DNA of 64,000 nt. It comes from CALBJU01 sp965247125 (GTDB lineage Bacteria > Bacteroidota > Rhodothermia > Rhodothermales > UBA10348). Numbering within the stretch: the first letter of the stretch is position 1; each line of letters starts with the position of its first letter. Below are positions 55,237-64,000 of the stretch, piece after piece. Where the stretch lies: assembly GCA_965247125.1 (NCBI GenBank), contig CBDFGO010000001.1:248001-312000 (forward strand). Direction: 5' to 3'. The notes below the pieces were generated by a model, which made no database searches, was not told where the DNA came from, and saw nothing but the letters and a program-made list of their open reading frames with translations. The translations under genes and the position numbers were made by a program.

Positions 55237-55322
55237 CACGGTAAGCACATGGTCTACGTACCCACGATCGGATGTTTCACCAATATATGGCAGTCACATC
55301 CCGCCCGCATATCGGCGCGGAC

Positions 55323-56726
55323 TTACGCCTGATCCGATTCCGGTTCCACGAGGCGTTTCACTGCCCTGACCTGGACACGGGCACCCTGTACATTGACGAC
55401 CTCGACGGGTGTTCCGCTGTCAATAAACTCTCCATCGGTTACCACGTCGACCCTTCTTCCTCCTATCTCCGCAGACCCGGATGGCCGCAGGGCCGTGGTT
55501 GACATCCCATTTTTTCCCATGAATTCGAAATGGGAGTCGGCAGATGTGTAGCCGATGTCGCTCGAAAGGGCCGGTTGTAGAACCAGCTGATTGAATCGCT
55601 CAGATCGGGGCAGATATCGTCCGAGTGAAAACAGCAGGATGATAAACAGGACGAATGTCACGGCAAGTGTCGTGACCGCCGAGCTGACCTCGGTTCCCGA
55701 GGGAAAATCGAATCCAATGTTTCCGATCAACGACACTCCGAGAGAGAATACCACGGCGATCAACCCGGCCACGCCCGCAATGCCAAAGCCGGGGATAACA
55801 AAGATTTCAGCCAGCAGAAGTACGACGCCCACCACAAAAAGAGCGACCTCCCAGTTTTCTACGAGACCAAGCAAGTAAAGGGGGCCGAAAAACATGGTGG
55901 CTCCGATGGCTGCCATCAATCCCGGAAACCCGACGCCCGGGGTTTGCAATTCAAAATACAAGCCTCCCAGCATCATCAACATCAAGATGGATTGCACAAC
56001 AGGTGAGCCAAAAAATCTCAGGATTCGTTCGGCCGGTCGCAGGGCATGTGCGACGACCGGAGCATCTACAAGCCCGTAGAAAGCGAGCAGTTCGTCGATG
56101 GAAGCTAGTTCTGCGTCCGCCACTCCAAGTTTGACAGCTTCCTTCGTGGAAAGAGTGAGCACCTGACCCGCCTCAATCACGCCCTCCACCTCCAGTTCCT
56201 GATCCACCATGGATTCCGCGATGAGCGGGTCCCGACCGTTGGCTTCAGCGGTGGCTCTCATAAGAGATCGCATGTAGCTCTGGTACTTGTCTGGTGCTGC
56301 TTCGCCGCCAACACCTTCCACTACCGTCGCGGCTCCAATCGAGGCCCCCGGGACCATTACGATCTTGTCTGCTGCGTAGGAAATCAGTGCGCCGGCAGAA
56401 GCAGCATTTTTATCGATGAAGGCAATAGTGGGAAGCTCCGCATTGAGTATCGTTTTTCTGATTTCATCGGCAGCGTCGAGCAAACCACCGAATGTATCGA
56501 TGTCGAACACTATCAGCCCGGCATCGGTGGTTTCAGCATCCTGGACCGCGCGTTCGATGTAATGTGCCAGGCCATTGTCAATCATTCCCTGGACCGGGAC
56601 GATAAACACTGTTCCGCTCAACTCATCTTCGAAGGCGAGATTAGATAATTGTGCCCAGAGCGAAGGCGCGAGGGCGAACGAGGCCACCAGTAATAGAATG
56701 CTTTTTTTGAGGGAGAGCTTTTTCAT
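55323..56726 (-). CDS. Membrane-bound ClpP-class serine protease, long NfeD
   Basis: 467 residues: signal peptide (SLWAQ), a ClpP/SppA-like protease domain (about 35-230) with LIVFDIDTFGG, the catalytic serine in KNAASAGALIS (about 111) and lysine in AADKIVM, then four membrane segments (about 245-365) and a C-terminal OB-fold (KNGMSTTALRPSGSAEIGGR). Known relatives cut hydrophobic stomatin-like proteins. It pairs with the short NfeD downstream; no stomatin gene is adjacent. Confidence 0.93.
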   Translation of the reverse strand: MKKLSLKKSILLLVASFALAPSLWAQLSNLAFEDELSGTVFIVPVQGMIDNGLAHYIERAVQDAETTDAGLIVFDIDTFGGLLDAADEIRKTILNAELPTIAFIDKNAASAGALISYAADKIVMVPGASIGAATVVEGVGGEAAPDKYQSYMRSLMRATAEANGRDPLIAESMVDQELEVEGVIEAGQVLTLSTKEAVKLGVADAELASIDELLAFYGLVDAPVVAHALRPAERILRFFGSPVVQSILMLMMLGGLYFELQTPGVGFPGLMAAIGATMFFGPLYLLGLVENWEVALFVVGVVLLLAEIFVIPGFGIAGVAGLIAVVFSLGVSLIGNIGFDFPSGTEVSSAVTTLAVTFVLFIILLFSLGRYLPRSERFNQLVLQPALSSDIGYTSADSHFEFMGKNGMSTTALRPSGSAEIGGRRVDVVTDGEFIDSGTPVEVVNVQGARVQVRAVKRLVEPESDQA

Positions 56727-56789
56727 GGGCCGATCTTCATTTATCAGAAGGCAGGGGTCCGGTTCAGGTTTGCGACTCAGTCGAGAGAA

Positions 56790-57545
56790 TCAGGGATCTA
56801 TCAGGACGGGAGTTCCAATGTCAACAATTTCCCAGAGCCGATCCAGTTGACTATTTGTAAGGGCGATACACCCCTGCGTCCAGTTTCTTCGGAGGCCGGT
56901 GCCATCTCCGTGAATCTCGATCCAGCCGCCCAGTTCGGTATTCATCGGCGGCATCGAAAACGAATCTTCCGCTCTCAGTATGGATTCGTACTGGGTTTGG
57001 GTTATCAGGCTGTCACGTCTTCCCCGCTCGGCATCCTCCGCATTTGGATAGTTCAGCACGAACGCCTTGTAAAATTGGCTGTTTTCGTTTTTGGAGGCGA
57101 TAAAAAATTGGCCTTCAGGAGTTCGCCAGTGGTCAGGCTCGCCGTCGCTTCCTCGTCGCTCCTTATCTGCGAAAAAATTGTAGCCCAGGTCCGTGGGCAT
57201 GCGGGCGATTAAATTTGCGCCGCGGTACGCAAACAAGGTTTGAGACGTTTTCGAAATGCGAATCCACACGTTGGAGATATCACCCGATCGAATCATTCCA
57301 TTGGCGCCATCGAGCGTCCGAACGCGCCTCCAGCCATTCCAATGGGGATCGTCATCTTCGATGACATACACGGATTCTCGCATCTTCAGGTGCATGTAGG
57401 GGCGCGTCGAATCCGCCAGATGATACAGCGTGGTCTTGGTATCAGTGGTGTAATAAACGTCCATGTCGGAATTCATGGACTGACCTGTGGCCACACCGGT
57501 CACCAGAAACAGGCCGATGAGTACACCAATGCGCAGATACTGCAT
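56790..57545 (-). CDS. L,D-transpeptidase (YkuD) with SH3-like region
   Basis: 251 residues from ATG at 57545 (257 from 57563). A signal peptide (LFLVTGVATGQ), a short SH3b-like segment (about 30-85), then the YkuD domain with the motif HGDGTGLRRNWTQGCIAL near residues 215-232: the active histidine and cysteine are present, and the usual S-x-G-C is T-Q-G-C. It makes 3-3 peptidoglycan cross-links or anchors proteins to the wall in the periplasm. Confidence 0.9.
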   Translation of the reverse strand: MQYLRIGVLIGLFLVTGVATGQSMNSDMDVYYTTDTKTTLYHLADSTRPYMHLKMRESVYVIEDDDPHWNGWRRVRTLDGANGMIRSGDISNVWIRISKTSQTLFAYRGANLIARMPTDLGYNFFADKERRGSDGEPDHWRTPEGQFFIASKNENSQFYKAFVLNYPNAEDAERGRRDSLITQTQYESILRAEDSFSMPPMNTELGGWIEIHGDGTGLRRNWTQGCIALTNSQLDRLWEIVDIGTPVLIDP

Positions 57546-57598
57546 ATTCTCCCTGGGATGCATGGGAGGGATACCCCGGACCGTGTCGCAGGATCCGA

Positions 57599-58354
57599 TT
57601 ATTCTGCCTCCGGCCCGTCACGAACAATGGTATACGCTTCCAGGACAGCATCGATATCACTCAGCGAGCTGACGTGATCTGCCGCAGCTTTCGCTTTTTC
57701 GTCGCTGTTGGCGGGGGCGAACGAGCGCCCGCATACGGCCATCGCACCTACATCTCCATTGGTGTCACCCACGAAAGCAATTTCATCCATGTCGACCCCG
57801 CAGGTTTCGGCCAGCCAATAAAGTCCCTCGGCTTTCGTGAGTCCGTCGGCCACGACGTCGATGCTGATGTGCGTGTGAAAGGTATGATAGCCCGGATGAT
57901 TCGATGCGACCCACTCGCTGATGAGGGCCAGCGCGCTCATCAAGTCTGCATGAGACCCGCCCGCCAGGGCCGCCTGAGAACGTTTGCCGTAATCGATGAA
58001 CAGGCCAGGTTTCGAGGCCACCACTTCCTCCATAAACCGGCGGATGTCGGAAATCCGTTCCTGAATCTCCTTCGTGAAGTTTGGGTGCCACGAAGAGTGT
58101 GCACTAACCGGATCGAACATTCCCGCACCGGCCTCGAATAGCGTTGGGGTGTTCAGGGCGAGTACCTGTGCCATGGCCTCGACATATGCGTAGCTGCGAC
58201 CAGAGCAAATGGAGACTGCCGGTAGATCAACACGTGACCCTGGCAATCCAGCTTCGCGTGCAAAATTTGCCAGTTCGCCCAACCGATCCAGGCGGAAGGA
58301 TTCGTAGGGCATGGACAGACACCCGTCGATGTCCGAGACGAATAGTCGAATCAT
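57599..58354 (-). CDS. HAD-superfamily (Cof/IIB) phosphatase
   Basis: 251 residues: nucleophile and acid aspartates D8 and D10 in FVSDIDGC, motif II serine in AVSICSGRSYAY, lysine in GLTKAEGL, and the acidic pair in FVGDTNGDVGAM. The large cap between motifs II and III is of the C2 type. It removes phosphate from a sugar or related phosphate. Start 14 bases before the fabI gene's end, same strand: likely an operon. Confidence 0.9.
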   Translation of the reverse strand: MIRLFVSDIDGCLSMPYESFRLDRLGELANFAREAGLPGSRVDLPAVSICSGRSYAYVEAMAQVLALNTPTLFEAGAGMFDPVSAHSSWHPNFTKEIQERISDIRRFMEEVVASKPGLFIDYGKRSQAALAGGSHADLMSALALISEWVASNHPGYHTFHTHISIDVVADGLTKAEGLYWLAETCGVDMDEIAFVGDTNGDVGAMAVCGRSFAPANSDEKAKAAADHVSSLSDIDAVLEAYTIVRDGPEAE

Positions 58355-58367
58355 GGCTGAGTTGAAC

Positions 58368-59186
58368 TCAACTGTAGGTCTTAGCGAGATCCTCGATCAG
58401 CTCGTCCGAGATCCCCATCGTGCTGAATCCGCCGTCGTGAAAAAGCGTCTGCATGGTGACCATTCTCGTCAGGTCGCTCAGCATGCTGACAGTATAGTCC
58501 GCACAAGATTCGGCGTCAGCATTTCCCATCGGGGCGATGCGCTCGGCGAACTTGAACATCGCATCGAAGCCGGCAATTCCTGACCCTGCTGTGGTCACAG
58601 TCGGGCTCTGCGATATTGAGTTGACTCGAATTTTCCGTTTCCCCAACCGGTATCCGTAGGATCTTACGATGCTTTCAAGAAGGGCCTTTGCATCGCCCAT
58701 TTCTGAATACTTCGAAAACGTGCGCTGAGCTCCGATGTAGGTCAGTGCCACAACGGAACCGCCATCATTCAGGGCATCGGTGGTAGTAGCCGAATGAATC
58801 ACGCGGTGAAGGCTGATGGCCGAAATATCCAGGGATTTCTTGTACCACTCGTAATTCAGGTCCTCGTAGGGTCGATTTTTGCGCACGTTGATCCCCATTC
58901 CAATGGAGTGGACGATAAAATCAATTCCGCCAAACTCGGTTTTGGCTTCTGCGAATAGAGCGTCCAGCTCTTCAGCGCTGGTGGCATCTGCCCACACTAT
59001 GGATGCTTCGGTCTTTTCGGCGAGTTCGTCCAGGCCGCCAAGCCGCTTGGCTACCGGAGCGTTGGAGAGGATAAATCGGGCTCCCTCTCGATAGGCAGCC
59101 AGGGCGATCTTCCACGCGATGCTGCTGTCATTCAGCGCGCCGAGTATGACGCCCTTTTTTCCTTCAAGGAGACCGTGTCCGCTCAT
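58368..59186 (-). CDS. fabI: Enoyl-[acyl-carrier-protein] reductase (NADH)
   Basis: 272 residues from the ATG at 59186, the usual FabI length; the frame is open to 59234. Motifs: GALNDSSIAW for the nucleotide, SIGMG, active tyrosines in LTYIG (about 150) and YSEMGDAK (Y160, K167, Y-x6-K spacing typical of FabI), then SQSPTVTTAGSGI. It catalyses the last step of fatty-acid elongation. Essential in most bacteria and intact here. Confidence 0.95.
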   Translation of the reverse strand: MSGHGLLEGKKGVILGALNDSSIAWKIALAAYREGARFILSNAPVAKRLGGLDELAEKTEASIVWADATSAEELDALFAEAKTEFGGIDFIVHSIGMGINVRKNRPYEDLNYEWYKKSLDISAISLHRVIHSATTTDALNDGGSVVALTYIGAQRTFSKYSEMGDAKALLESIVRSYGYRLGKRKIRVNSISQSPTVTTAGSGIAGFDAMFKFAERIAPMGNADAESCADYTVSMLSDLTRMVTMQTLFHDGGFSTMGISDELIEDLAKTYS

Positions 59187-59245
59187 AATATCATGTTGGA
59201 TGATGGGTTCGATTTGTGAGGCGAAAGGTACCAAAATCGACCCAA

Positions 59246-60085
59246 TTATTTCGCATCTCGAGTGCGGAGGGGGATCAGCCGTCCAATCATTTCATCGTGA
59301 ATCAATCCGTTGGAAGCCACAATTTCGGATCCAAGATCGGCACTGTCAGAATCGGAAAAATCAGAATATCGCCCTCCCGCTTCTTCGACAATCAGTGCAC
59401 CTGCGGCGACATCCCAGGGCATCAAGCCCTGCTCGAAAAAGCCCTCAAATCTTCCGCAGGCAACCCAGGCGAGATCGAGCGATGCCGCGCCGGGTCTCCT
59501 GACTCCCCTCGAATCTTGCCAGAATCGACGAATACACTCCGTATAGGCGTCCAGGAAGTCAAATTGCTTGTAAGGAAAGCCAGTGGCGATGAGTGAATCC
59601 GCCAATGAGCCCGTGCGGCTAACCCGGCATGGTGCATCGCCGAAACGCGCACCAGCACCTCGGATCGCGCTGAATGATTCTCCTCGGCAGACATCATAAA
59701 CAAGCCCCATCATTGCCTTGCCATTCAGCATGAGCGCGATGGAGATTCCATATTGCGGGACGCCGTGCATGAAGTTGGTTGTTCCGTCCAACGGGTCCAC
59801 GATCCATGAGTATCCTTCTCGATGTCTCGGTTCGACTTCGGCGGGATTGAATCCTTCTTCTGCCAGAATATGATGATCGGGATAGGCCCGGCGAATGAGC
59901 CCGAGGATGATATCTTGAGCTCCTTCGTCCACGAAGGAGACGATATCGTTAAGCCCTTTTTCATGAATCAGGTCTGCTGTGACCCCGCCCGAGTGAGACT
60001 GAATGAACTCGGCGGCCTCCCTGGCCGCGAGCTCGGCAAGGATCAGTGCTTCTTGATAGATATCGTCAGATTCCGGATCGCTCAT
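59246..60085 (-). CDS. Inositol-monophosphatase-family phosphatase
   Basis: 279 residues. Metal sites: EEGF (about 78), VDPLDGTTNF (about 97-106) and WDVAAGALIVEEAGG (about 226-240), the full family signature. Possible substrates: inositol-1-phosphate, fructose-1,6-bisphosphate or 3'-phosphoadenosine-5'-phosphate (CysQ); the sequence does not decide. In the same run of genes as fabI. Confidence 0.93.
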   Translation of the reverse strand: MSDPESDDIYQEALILAELAAREAAEFIQSHSGGVTADLIHEKGLNDIVSFVDEGAQDIILGLIRRAYPDHHILAEEGFNPAEVEPRHREGYSWIVDPLDGTTNFMHGVPQYGISIALMLNGKAMMGLVYDVCRGESFSAIRGAGARFGDAPCRVSRTGSLADSLIATGFPYKQFDFLDAYTECIRRFWQDSRGVRRPGAASLDLAWVACGRFEGFFEQGLMPWDVAAGALIVEEAGGRYSDFSDSDSADLGSEIVASNGLIHDEMIGRLIPLRTRDAK

Positions 60086-60168
60086 GAAGATCGAGGTGGG
60101 CGAATTGTCGTATCATTAAGGCAAAGCGAATACGTCAACCCTTTCATCTCGTCCAGGTTCATTTCAGC

Positions 60169-60957
60169 ATGCAGCGATCGGCGGCATTTCTGATTCCGTT
60201 ATTCTTTGGTTGGTTGCTCCTGTTCTCGGTTGGCTGTAACAAGCGCCCCGTTTCGTTCACCGGTCCCATCGAAGCCGCCGAGCGAGATTCGATAATCACC
60301 TTCATCAATACAGTCAGCCAGGACGCCATTCGAGCCTCTTTCGAGCAGCTGGACGCGTATTCCTACCGAAGATATCTGCGCACCGAACAGTTTGACGAGG
60401 AAGATTTTCTGATCGCGTTCACCGAACAACTTGTGGATGTGTCTCTCGGTGCAGAAGGTCGAACTAGTGCAGTCACTAGAACAGATTCTGCTGGCGTTTT
60501 TGATTTTGGATTCTTCAATCAATTCGTGTCCGAAAATGTTGATGATCCCGATCCGGTCGATCTGGTTCCGTTCCTCGTCGAAGAGGATCCTTCCTATTTG
60601 AACCCCAAAAATATCGAGAAGTACTCGTTCCGAATGATGGGGGATACGCTCTTGTGGGACCGCTCCGCCATGATTATCGAAATTCGGGCCAAGCCAGAGC
60701 TGGCTGATGGGCTGAACGTGAGAAAGGTTCGCCACTATGTCGATCGAACATCCAACGAGCTGGTAGCTGTGTATCTGGAACGAATCGACCTGGGACTGCT
60801 GTTTCGGGAAGAAAGCACGTTTTTCATGCACATCCGGCCCGCAGAAGGCGGCAACATGGTGCCCTACAATACGAGATTCACAACTCTCATACGAACACCG
60901 TTTCGGGGCGCCTACAAAATTCGTACGGTGTCTACCTACACGGACCACACCCTGTAA
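60169..60957 (+). CDS. Lipoprotein, unknown family
   Basis: 262 residues, lipoprotein signal ending in SVGC near residue 23. The mature part is a mix of strands and helices with a central acidic tract (VSENVDDPDPVDLV). The C-terminal strands (DRSAMIIEIRAKPELADG, ELVAVYLERIDLGLLF) recall LolA/LppX-like carriers, but I cannot name a family. Its ATG lies 84 bases from the divergent phosphatase gene, so the two may share a regulatory region. Confidence 0.75.
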   Translation: MQRSAAFLIPLFFGWLLLFSVGCNKRPVSFTGPIEAAERDSIITFINTVSQDAIRASFEQLDAYSYRRYLRTEQFDEEDFLIAFTEQLVDVSLGAEGRTSAVTRTDSAGVFDFGFFNQFVSENVDDPDPVDLVPFLVEEDPSYLNPKNIEKYSFRMMGDTLLWDRSAMIIEIRAKPELADGLNVRKVRHYVDRTSNELVAVYLERIDLGLLFREESTFFMHIRPAEGGNMVPYNTRFTTLIRTPFRGAYKIRTVSTYTDHTL

Positions 60958-60968
60958 TTCTCTGCGAC

Positions 60969-61625
60969 CTACTGATTCAGAGGATCTGTGAGATACAGTG
61001 CTGCCAGCTGCGCGTCTGCGAGAACCGCTCCCATGGTGATGATCGATCCCTCTATCGCCTTAGACAGAACCGCTCGGGCCGCTTCGTTCTGACTGGTTTG
61101 CAGGAAAATGCGAGCGAGCTGGACGTGACCACGAGGGTCGTCTTCATCCTGCGCGAGGGCGATCCGCGCCAGCGATTCGGCTCGCGTATTTTGACCCAGG
61201 TTGAGGGCACAGTTTGAGAGTCTGACGTACTGTTCGATTTGTGCCAGAAACAAATTACTGGCGGTATCGAGAGCATCCATCGCAAGATTTACACGATCAG
61301 TTGCCGCCGCCGTTTCACATACCAGTACGTATCCCTCACCGTCGTCGGGAGCAAGAAGTATGGCTCGCGCGGCATCTCGATGCGCTTCCTCCGCTCGGTC
61401 AAGTTCCAGGAGGATGGCCGAGCGGAGCTTAAGAGCTTCCGTGTCGTCCGGTAGTTTTTTCAGTACCCGGTCTATTCTGGCTTTCGCCTCCAGGAGACTG
61501 CTCCCCGTTAACCAGGCGGTTCGAGCGCGGTGATACTGCACATTCAACTCGGGAGGACGAAATGCCTGAGCGTTGATCGTGAGGGTGGAAGCAGACAGGA
61601 GTACTATGAAGAGAGTCGTTTTCAT
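60969..61625 (-). CDS. Exported TPR-repeat protein
   Basis: 218 residues from ATG at 61625, where a signal peptide begins (FIVLLSASTLTINAQ); an upstream ATG at 61646 is possible. Four or so tetratricopeptide repeats (ALKLRSAILLELDRAEEAH, ESLARIALAQDEDDPRGH, LQTSQNEAARAVLSKAI). A periplasmic scaffold with unknown partners. Convergent with the lipoprotein. Confidence 0.82.
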   Translation of the reverse strand: MKTTLFIVLLSASTLTINAQAFRPPELNVQYHRARTAWLTGSSLLEAKARIDRVLKKLPDDTEALKLRSAILLELDRAEEAHRDAARAILLAPDDGEGYVLVCETAAATDRVNLAMDALDTASNLFLAQIEQYVRLSNCALNLGQNTRAESLARIALAQDEDDPRGHVQLARIFLQTSQNEAARAVLSKAIEGSIITMGAVLADAQLAALYLTDPLNQ

Positions 61626-61805
61626 CTGCCCCGGAGTGAGCAACAATCGTACCCCTCACCAAACTGACCACAATCTGTGGCTGCGACGTTCATAAAATCG
61701 TTAAAAACGTGTTCTACAAGGGTAAAATCCCCAATAGGATGTCTATGTTGTCAGGGTCGTGTCTATTATAGGCGACGTAGGTCATAAAAGATTGATCATT
61801 AAAGA

Positions 61806-62570
61806 TTGTCGGAATTCACATTGCTCAAGCAGTCTCCTTTTTCGTTTACCTCTGAGGGCCTGGGATCGGTCCTGAGGCACTACGGCCGCACAGATTCGAC
61901 GACTGCGCGGGCTAAGGAGTGGGTTGAAGAAGGGGCAGTGCACGGCTCGGTCGTATTCGCCGATTTCCAGGAGGCTGGGCGCGGTAGATTTGGTCGCCGC
62001 TGGGAATCGGAACCTGCGCAGAATCTGCTGATCACCATCGTGATAAAGAAGCATTTTCCGCGCCCAACGCTGCTTCCCCTTGCCGCCGCATTGGCCGTAT
62101 ATGACACCCTGTTGAAAATTGATTCCACACTCGACATCACTCTAAAATGGCCAAATGATGTTCTGATTGGTGGCAAAAAAACAGCTGGAATATTGATCGA
62201 GTCGCCGTCAGAAGATGTTTACCTCCTCGGCATCGGCATCAACGTCAATCAGGAAAACTTCCCGGATGGTCTAGCGACCACTCCCACCTCGCTTCTTCTG
62301 GAATCAGGTCGGAGACATGATCGCGCCGAAGTGTATGCGCTCCTCTTAGCTCGCCTGGAAGATTGGATTCCCAAGATGGAAGCCGCGAGTTTCATCGCCT
62401 CCTATACGCAGCGCCTCTCCGGTCTCGGGAGCGAAGTATCGATTTCAGGTGGGGCCACTGGATTGTTTGTGGGTGTGAGCGAAGAGGGCGGCTTAGTACT
62501 GGAAATTGATTCCAAAAAGACGGTGTACTTTGCTGGTGACGTGACGCTGGCCACCCAAGGCCTCGACTAG
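61806..62570 (+). CDS. birA: Biotin--[acetyl-CoA-carboxylase] ligase
   Basis: 254 residues, TTG start. Motifs: biotin/ATP loop AGRGRFGRRW (about 57-66), LKWPNDVLIGGKKTAGIL (about 117-134), LGIGINVNQ (about 147). No N-terminal HTH, so it is a monofunctional ligase and not the bio repressor. It attaches biotin to acetyl-CoA carboxylase, in keeping with the nearby fatty-acid gene. coaX follows 50 bases later, same strand: a frequent birA-coaX pair. Confidence 0.94.
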   Translation: MSEFTLLKQSPFSFTSEGLGSVLRHYGRTDSTTARAKEWVEEGAVHGSVVFADFQEAGRGRFGRRWESEPAQNLLITIVIKKHFPRPTLLPLAAALAVYDTLLKIDSTLDITLKWPNDVLIGGKKTAGILIESPSEDVYLLGIGINVNQENFPDGLATTPTSLLLESGRRHDRAEVYALLLARLEDWIPKMEAASFIASYTQRLSGLGSEVSISGGATGLFVGVSEEGGLVLEIDSKKTVYFAGDVTLATQGLD

Positions 62571-62620
62571 GAATCACACACACGCCCAGCGAGCAGGCTT
62601 CCACCACTCAGATTGACCAT

Positions 62621-63391
62621 ATGTGGCTCTTGATAGACATTGGGAACAGTTCTTCCAAAGCGGGTCTCTACGATCCGACCGCGGGAACGGCGGAAGTGGT
62701 CGGAGAGGTCATTTCTTCACGAAGGTTTGAGCACGATCAACTATTGGGAGCAGAGCTGGAGGAGTTCGTGGGAGGAGAGTCGATTGGGCGTATAGGCGCT
62801 GTTTCCGTCGTTCCGGGTCAAAACTGGCACTGGGTCGAGCAGGCCAAGCGAATGTTGGATATGAGTGTCACGTTTTTCGACGAAAACTCGACGACGCCGT
62901 TAGATCTGAGCTATTCCACACCCGACACGATGGGCAATGACCGTATCGCCGTTGCCGCTGGCGGTTGGGTGAGGTACGGGATTCAGGGCCAGCAGGGAGT
63001 CATCGTGATAGATGCGGGCACTGCCATCAACTACGAAGTGGTGCTGGCCGACGGGACCTACCCCGGAGGTGTCATCGCACCGGGGCCGGGTCTGATGAGA
63101 AATGCCCTGGAACGAGGGACGGCTCAACTGCCCAAAATCGATCTTGTCCTTTCCGAGAGAGTAGTCGGACGTTCAACCCACGAGGCCATACAATCTGGGA
63201 TCATGTATGCGATGCTGGACTCCGTTTCAGGAATGGTGTCTCGAATACGCGAAACGTGCGATGCCGAGATGGCGGTCGTTCTGACGGGGGGCTGGGGCAA
63301 GTGGATCCTGGACAAATTGGATCAGGACTGGTACTACCATCGAGATCTCGTCCTCGAGGGTATCGCCGACCTTATGCGGTTGGAGGCTTGA
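62621..63391 (+). CDS. coaX: Type III pantothenate kinase
   Basis: 256 residues of the ASKHA fold: DIGNSSSKAGLY (about 6-17), the second phosphate motif DAGTAINYE (about 131-139), GGVIAPGPGLMRNAL and VLTGGWGKW. First step of coenzyme A synthesis. Its end overlaps by 20 bases the end of the convergent uridine kinase. Confidence 0.95.
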   Translation: MWLLIDIGNSSSKAGLYDPTAGTAEVVGEVISSRRFEHDQLLGAELEEFVGGESIGRIGAVSVVPGQNWHWVEQAKRMLDMSVTFFDENSTTPLDLSYSTPDTMGNDRIAVAAGGWVRYGIQGQQGVIVIDAGTAINYEVVLADGTYPGGVIAPGPGLMRNALERGTAQLPKIDLVLSERVVGRSTHEAIQSGIMYAMLDSVSGMVSRIRETCDAEMAVVLTGGWGKWILDKLDQDWYYHRDLVLEGIADLMRLEA

Positions 63392-64000
63392 TGAGATCTT
63401 CGATTCGGTGCTCGTAAAGAACCGATCGGATCTGCGCTAGAACCATGCTGATAGCAACCTCATTGTAGCCGCCGTGGGGAATTATCACGTCTGCGTGGCG
63501 TTTTGAGGGCTCCACAAATTCGATATGCATCGGCCTGACCGTGTCCTCATATTGTGTGAGGACTGATTCGAGTGTTCGGCCGCGCTCAACCATATCCCTC
63601 CGGATGCGACGAATCAGTCGGACGTCATCATCGGTATCCACGTAAAACCGCATGTCCATTCGATCGACGAGCTCCTGTTCCACTAGTACCAGAATCCCTT
63701 CGACGATGATAATCGGGGTTGGCGAGATTTCAATGCTCTCGTCGGTTCGCGTATGATGGGTGAAGTCGTATATGGGCTTCTGGATGGTCCGCCCGGCCAG
63801 TAGCTCATCGACGTGTCGTACGAGAAGGTCGGTTTCGAGCGAATCGGGATGATCAAAATTGACGAGGGCTCTCTCTTTCAGGGTCATGCTCGTCTGATCC
63901 CGGTAGTACGCATCGTGTTCGAGAACAGAAACCTGAGCCGGACCCAGCTCATCCAGAAGTCGTTTCAGGATGGTACTCTTCCCGGATCCGGATCCTCCAG
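63372..64000 (-). CDS. udk: Uridine kinase, start beyond the window
   Basis: About 209 codons seen; the 5' end is cut by the window edge. The visible N-terminal part has the Walker A motif SGSGSGKST-like (GSGSGKST at about 63983-63960), then HDAYYRD, NFDHPDSLETDLL, IYDFTHHTR and IIIVEGILVL, the uridine kinase/phosphoribulokinase family pattern. It phosphorylates uridine and cytidine for salvage, matching the nucleoside transporter in this region. Confidence 0.93.
   Translation of the reverse strand, partial: GGSGSGKSTILKRLLDELGPAQVSVLEHDAYYRDQTSMTLKERALVNFDHPDSLETDLLVRHVDELLAGRTIQKPIYDFTHHTRTDESIEISPTPIIIVEGILVLVEQELVDRMDMRFYVDTDDDVRLIRRIRRDMVERGRTLESVLTQYEDTVRPMHIEFVEPSKRHADVIIPHGGYNEVAISMVLAQIRSVLYEHRIEDLIKPPTA

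Noticed and set aside
60199..60948. 249-codon frame antisense to the lipoprotein at 60169
   Set aside because: The plus strand has a proper lipoprotein signal and start; the minus frame has no signal or domain.
61647..61805. BirA operator or riboswitch before birA
   Set aside because: No dyad of the biotin-operator kind, and BirA lacks the DNA-binding domain; only short AAAGATTG repeats are present.

Overview
The window looks like a chromosome segment from a bacterium of the Bacteroidota / Rhodothermota / Balneolota (FCB) group. The signs are a PorZ-like type IX secretion protein, a hybrid two-component system with a periplasmic propeller, a TonB-dependent receptor with a carboxypeptidase-like N-terminal domain, many exported proteins with lipoboxes, and moderately high GC. 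The genus cannot be told from the sequence alone.

Layout. 1-5.3 kb is chromosomal: a cupin, a flippase-like membrane protein, a PHP phosphoesterase, the PorZ-like protein, tRNA-His and tRNA-Glu. About 5.3-26.2 kb is an integrated mobilizable element inserted between the tRNA-Glu terminator and a convergent tRNA-Ser. It carries a large serine recombinase whose frame runs antisense into tRNA-Glu, a membrane-anchored HTH protein, RadC, MobC, a MOB relaxase, an intact VirD4-type coupling protein and a second, truncated one. It also has two separate sets of membrane proteins with a lipoprotein, and a 0.7 kb hairpin-rich stretch with a likely small RNA. No VirB4 or other mating-pair genes are visible, so it probably transfers by using another element's channel. 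Inside it lie two copies of one IS256-family element in inverted orientation, an IS3-family remnant, and a group II intron remnant sitting in that IS3 transposase.

26.2-41.7 kb is chromosomal and rich in signalling: tRNA-Ser, an M3 peptidase lipoprotein, a histidine kinase and response regulator pair, a TPR/propeller protein, a MazEF-type toxin-antitoxin pair with a palindromic operator, a hybrid sensor kinase split cleanly by an IS3-family element (3-bp duplication, reading frame restored on removal), and a class III aminotransferase. 41.7-64 kb is mostly housekeeping: TonB receptor, THUMP methyltransferase, phosphodiesterase, DusB, an orphan iron-type binding protein, a PcrA/UvrD helicase, a nucleoside transporter, two NfeD proteins, an L,D-transpeptidase, a HAD phosphatase, FabI, an inositol-phosphatase-family enzyme, BirA, CoaX and the start of a uridine kinase.

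Most unusual content: the two membrane/coiled-coil plus VWA-like-lipoprotein modules of the mobile element (10.4-14.1 kb and 21.4-24.1 kb). The second is translationally coupled to the coupling protein. I do not recognise these families, and they are the best candidate for an undescribed system here. A promoter-to-terminator small RNA unit lies just upstream of the second module.
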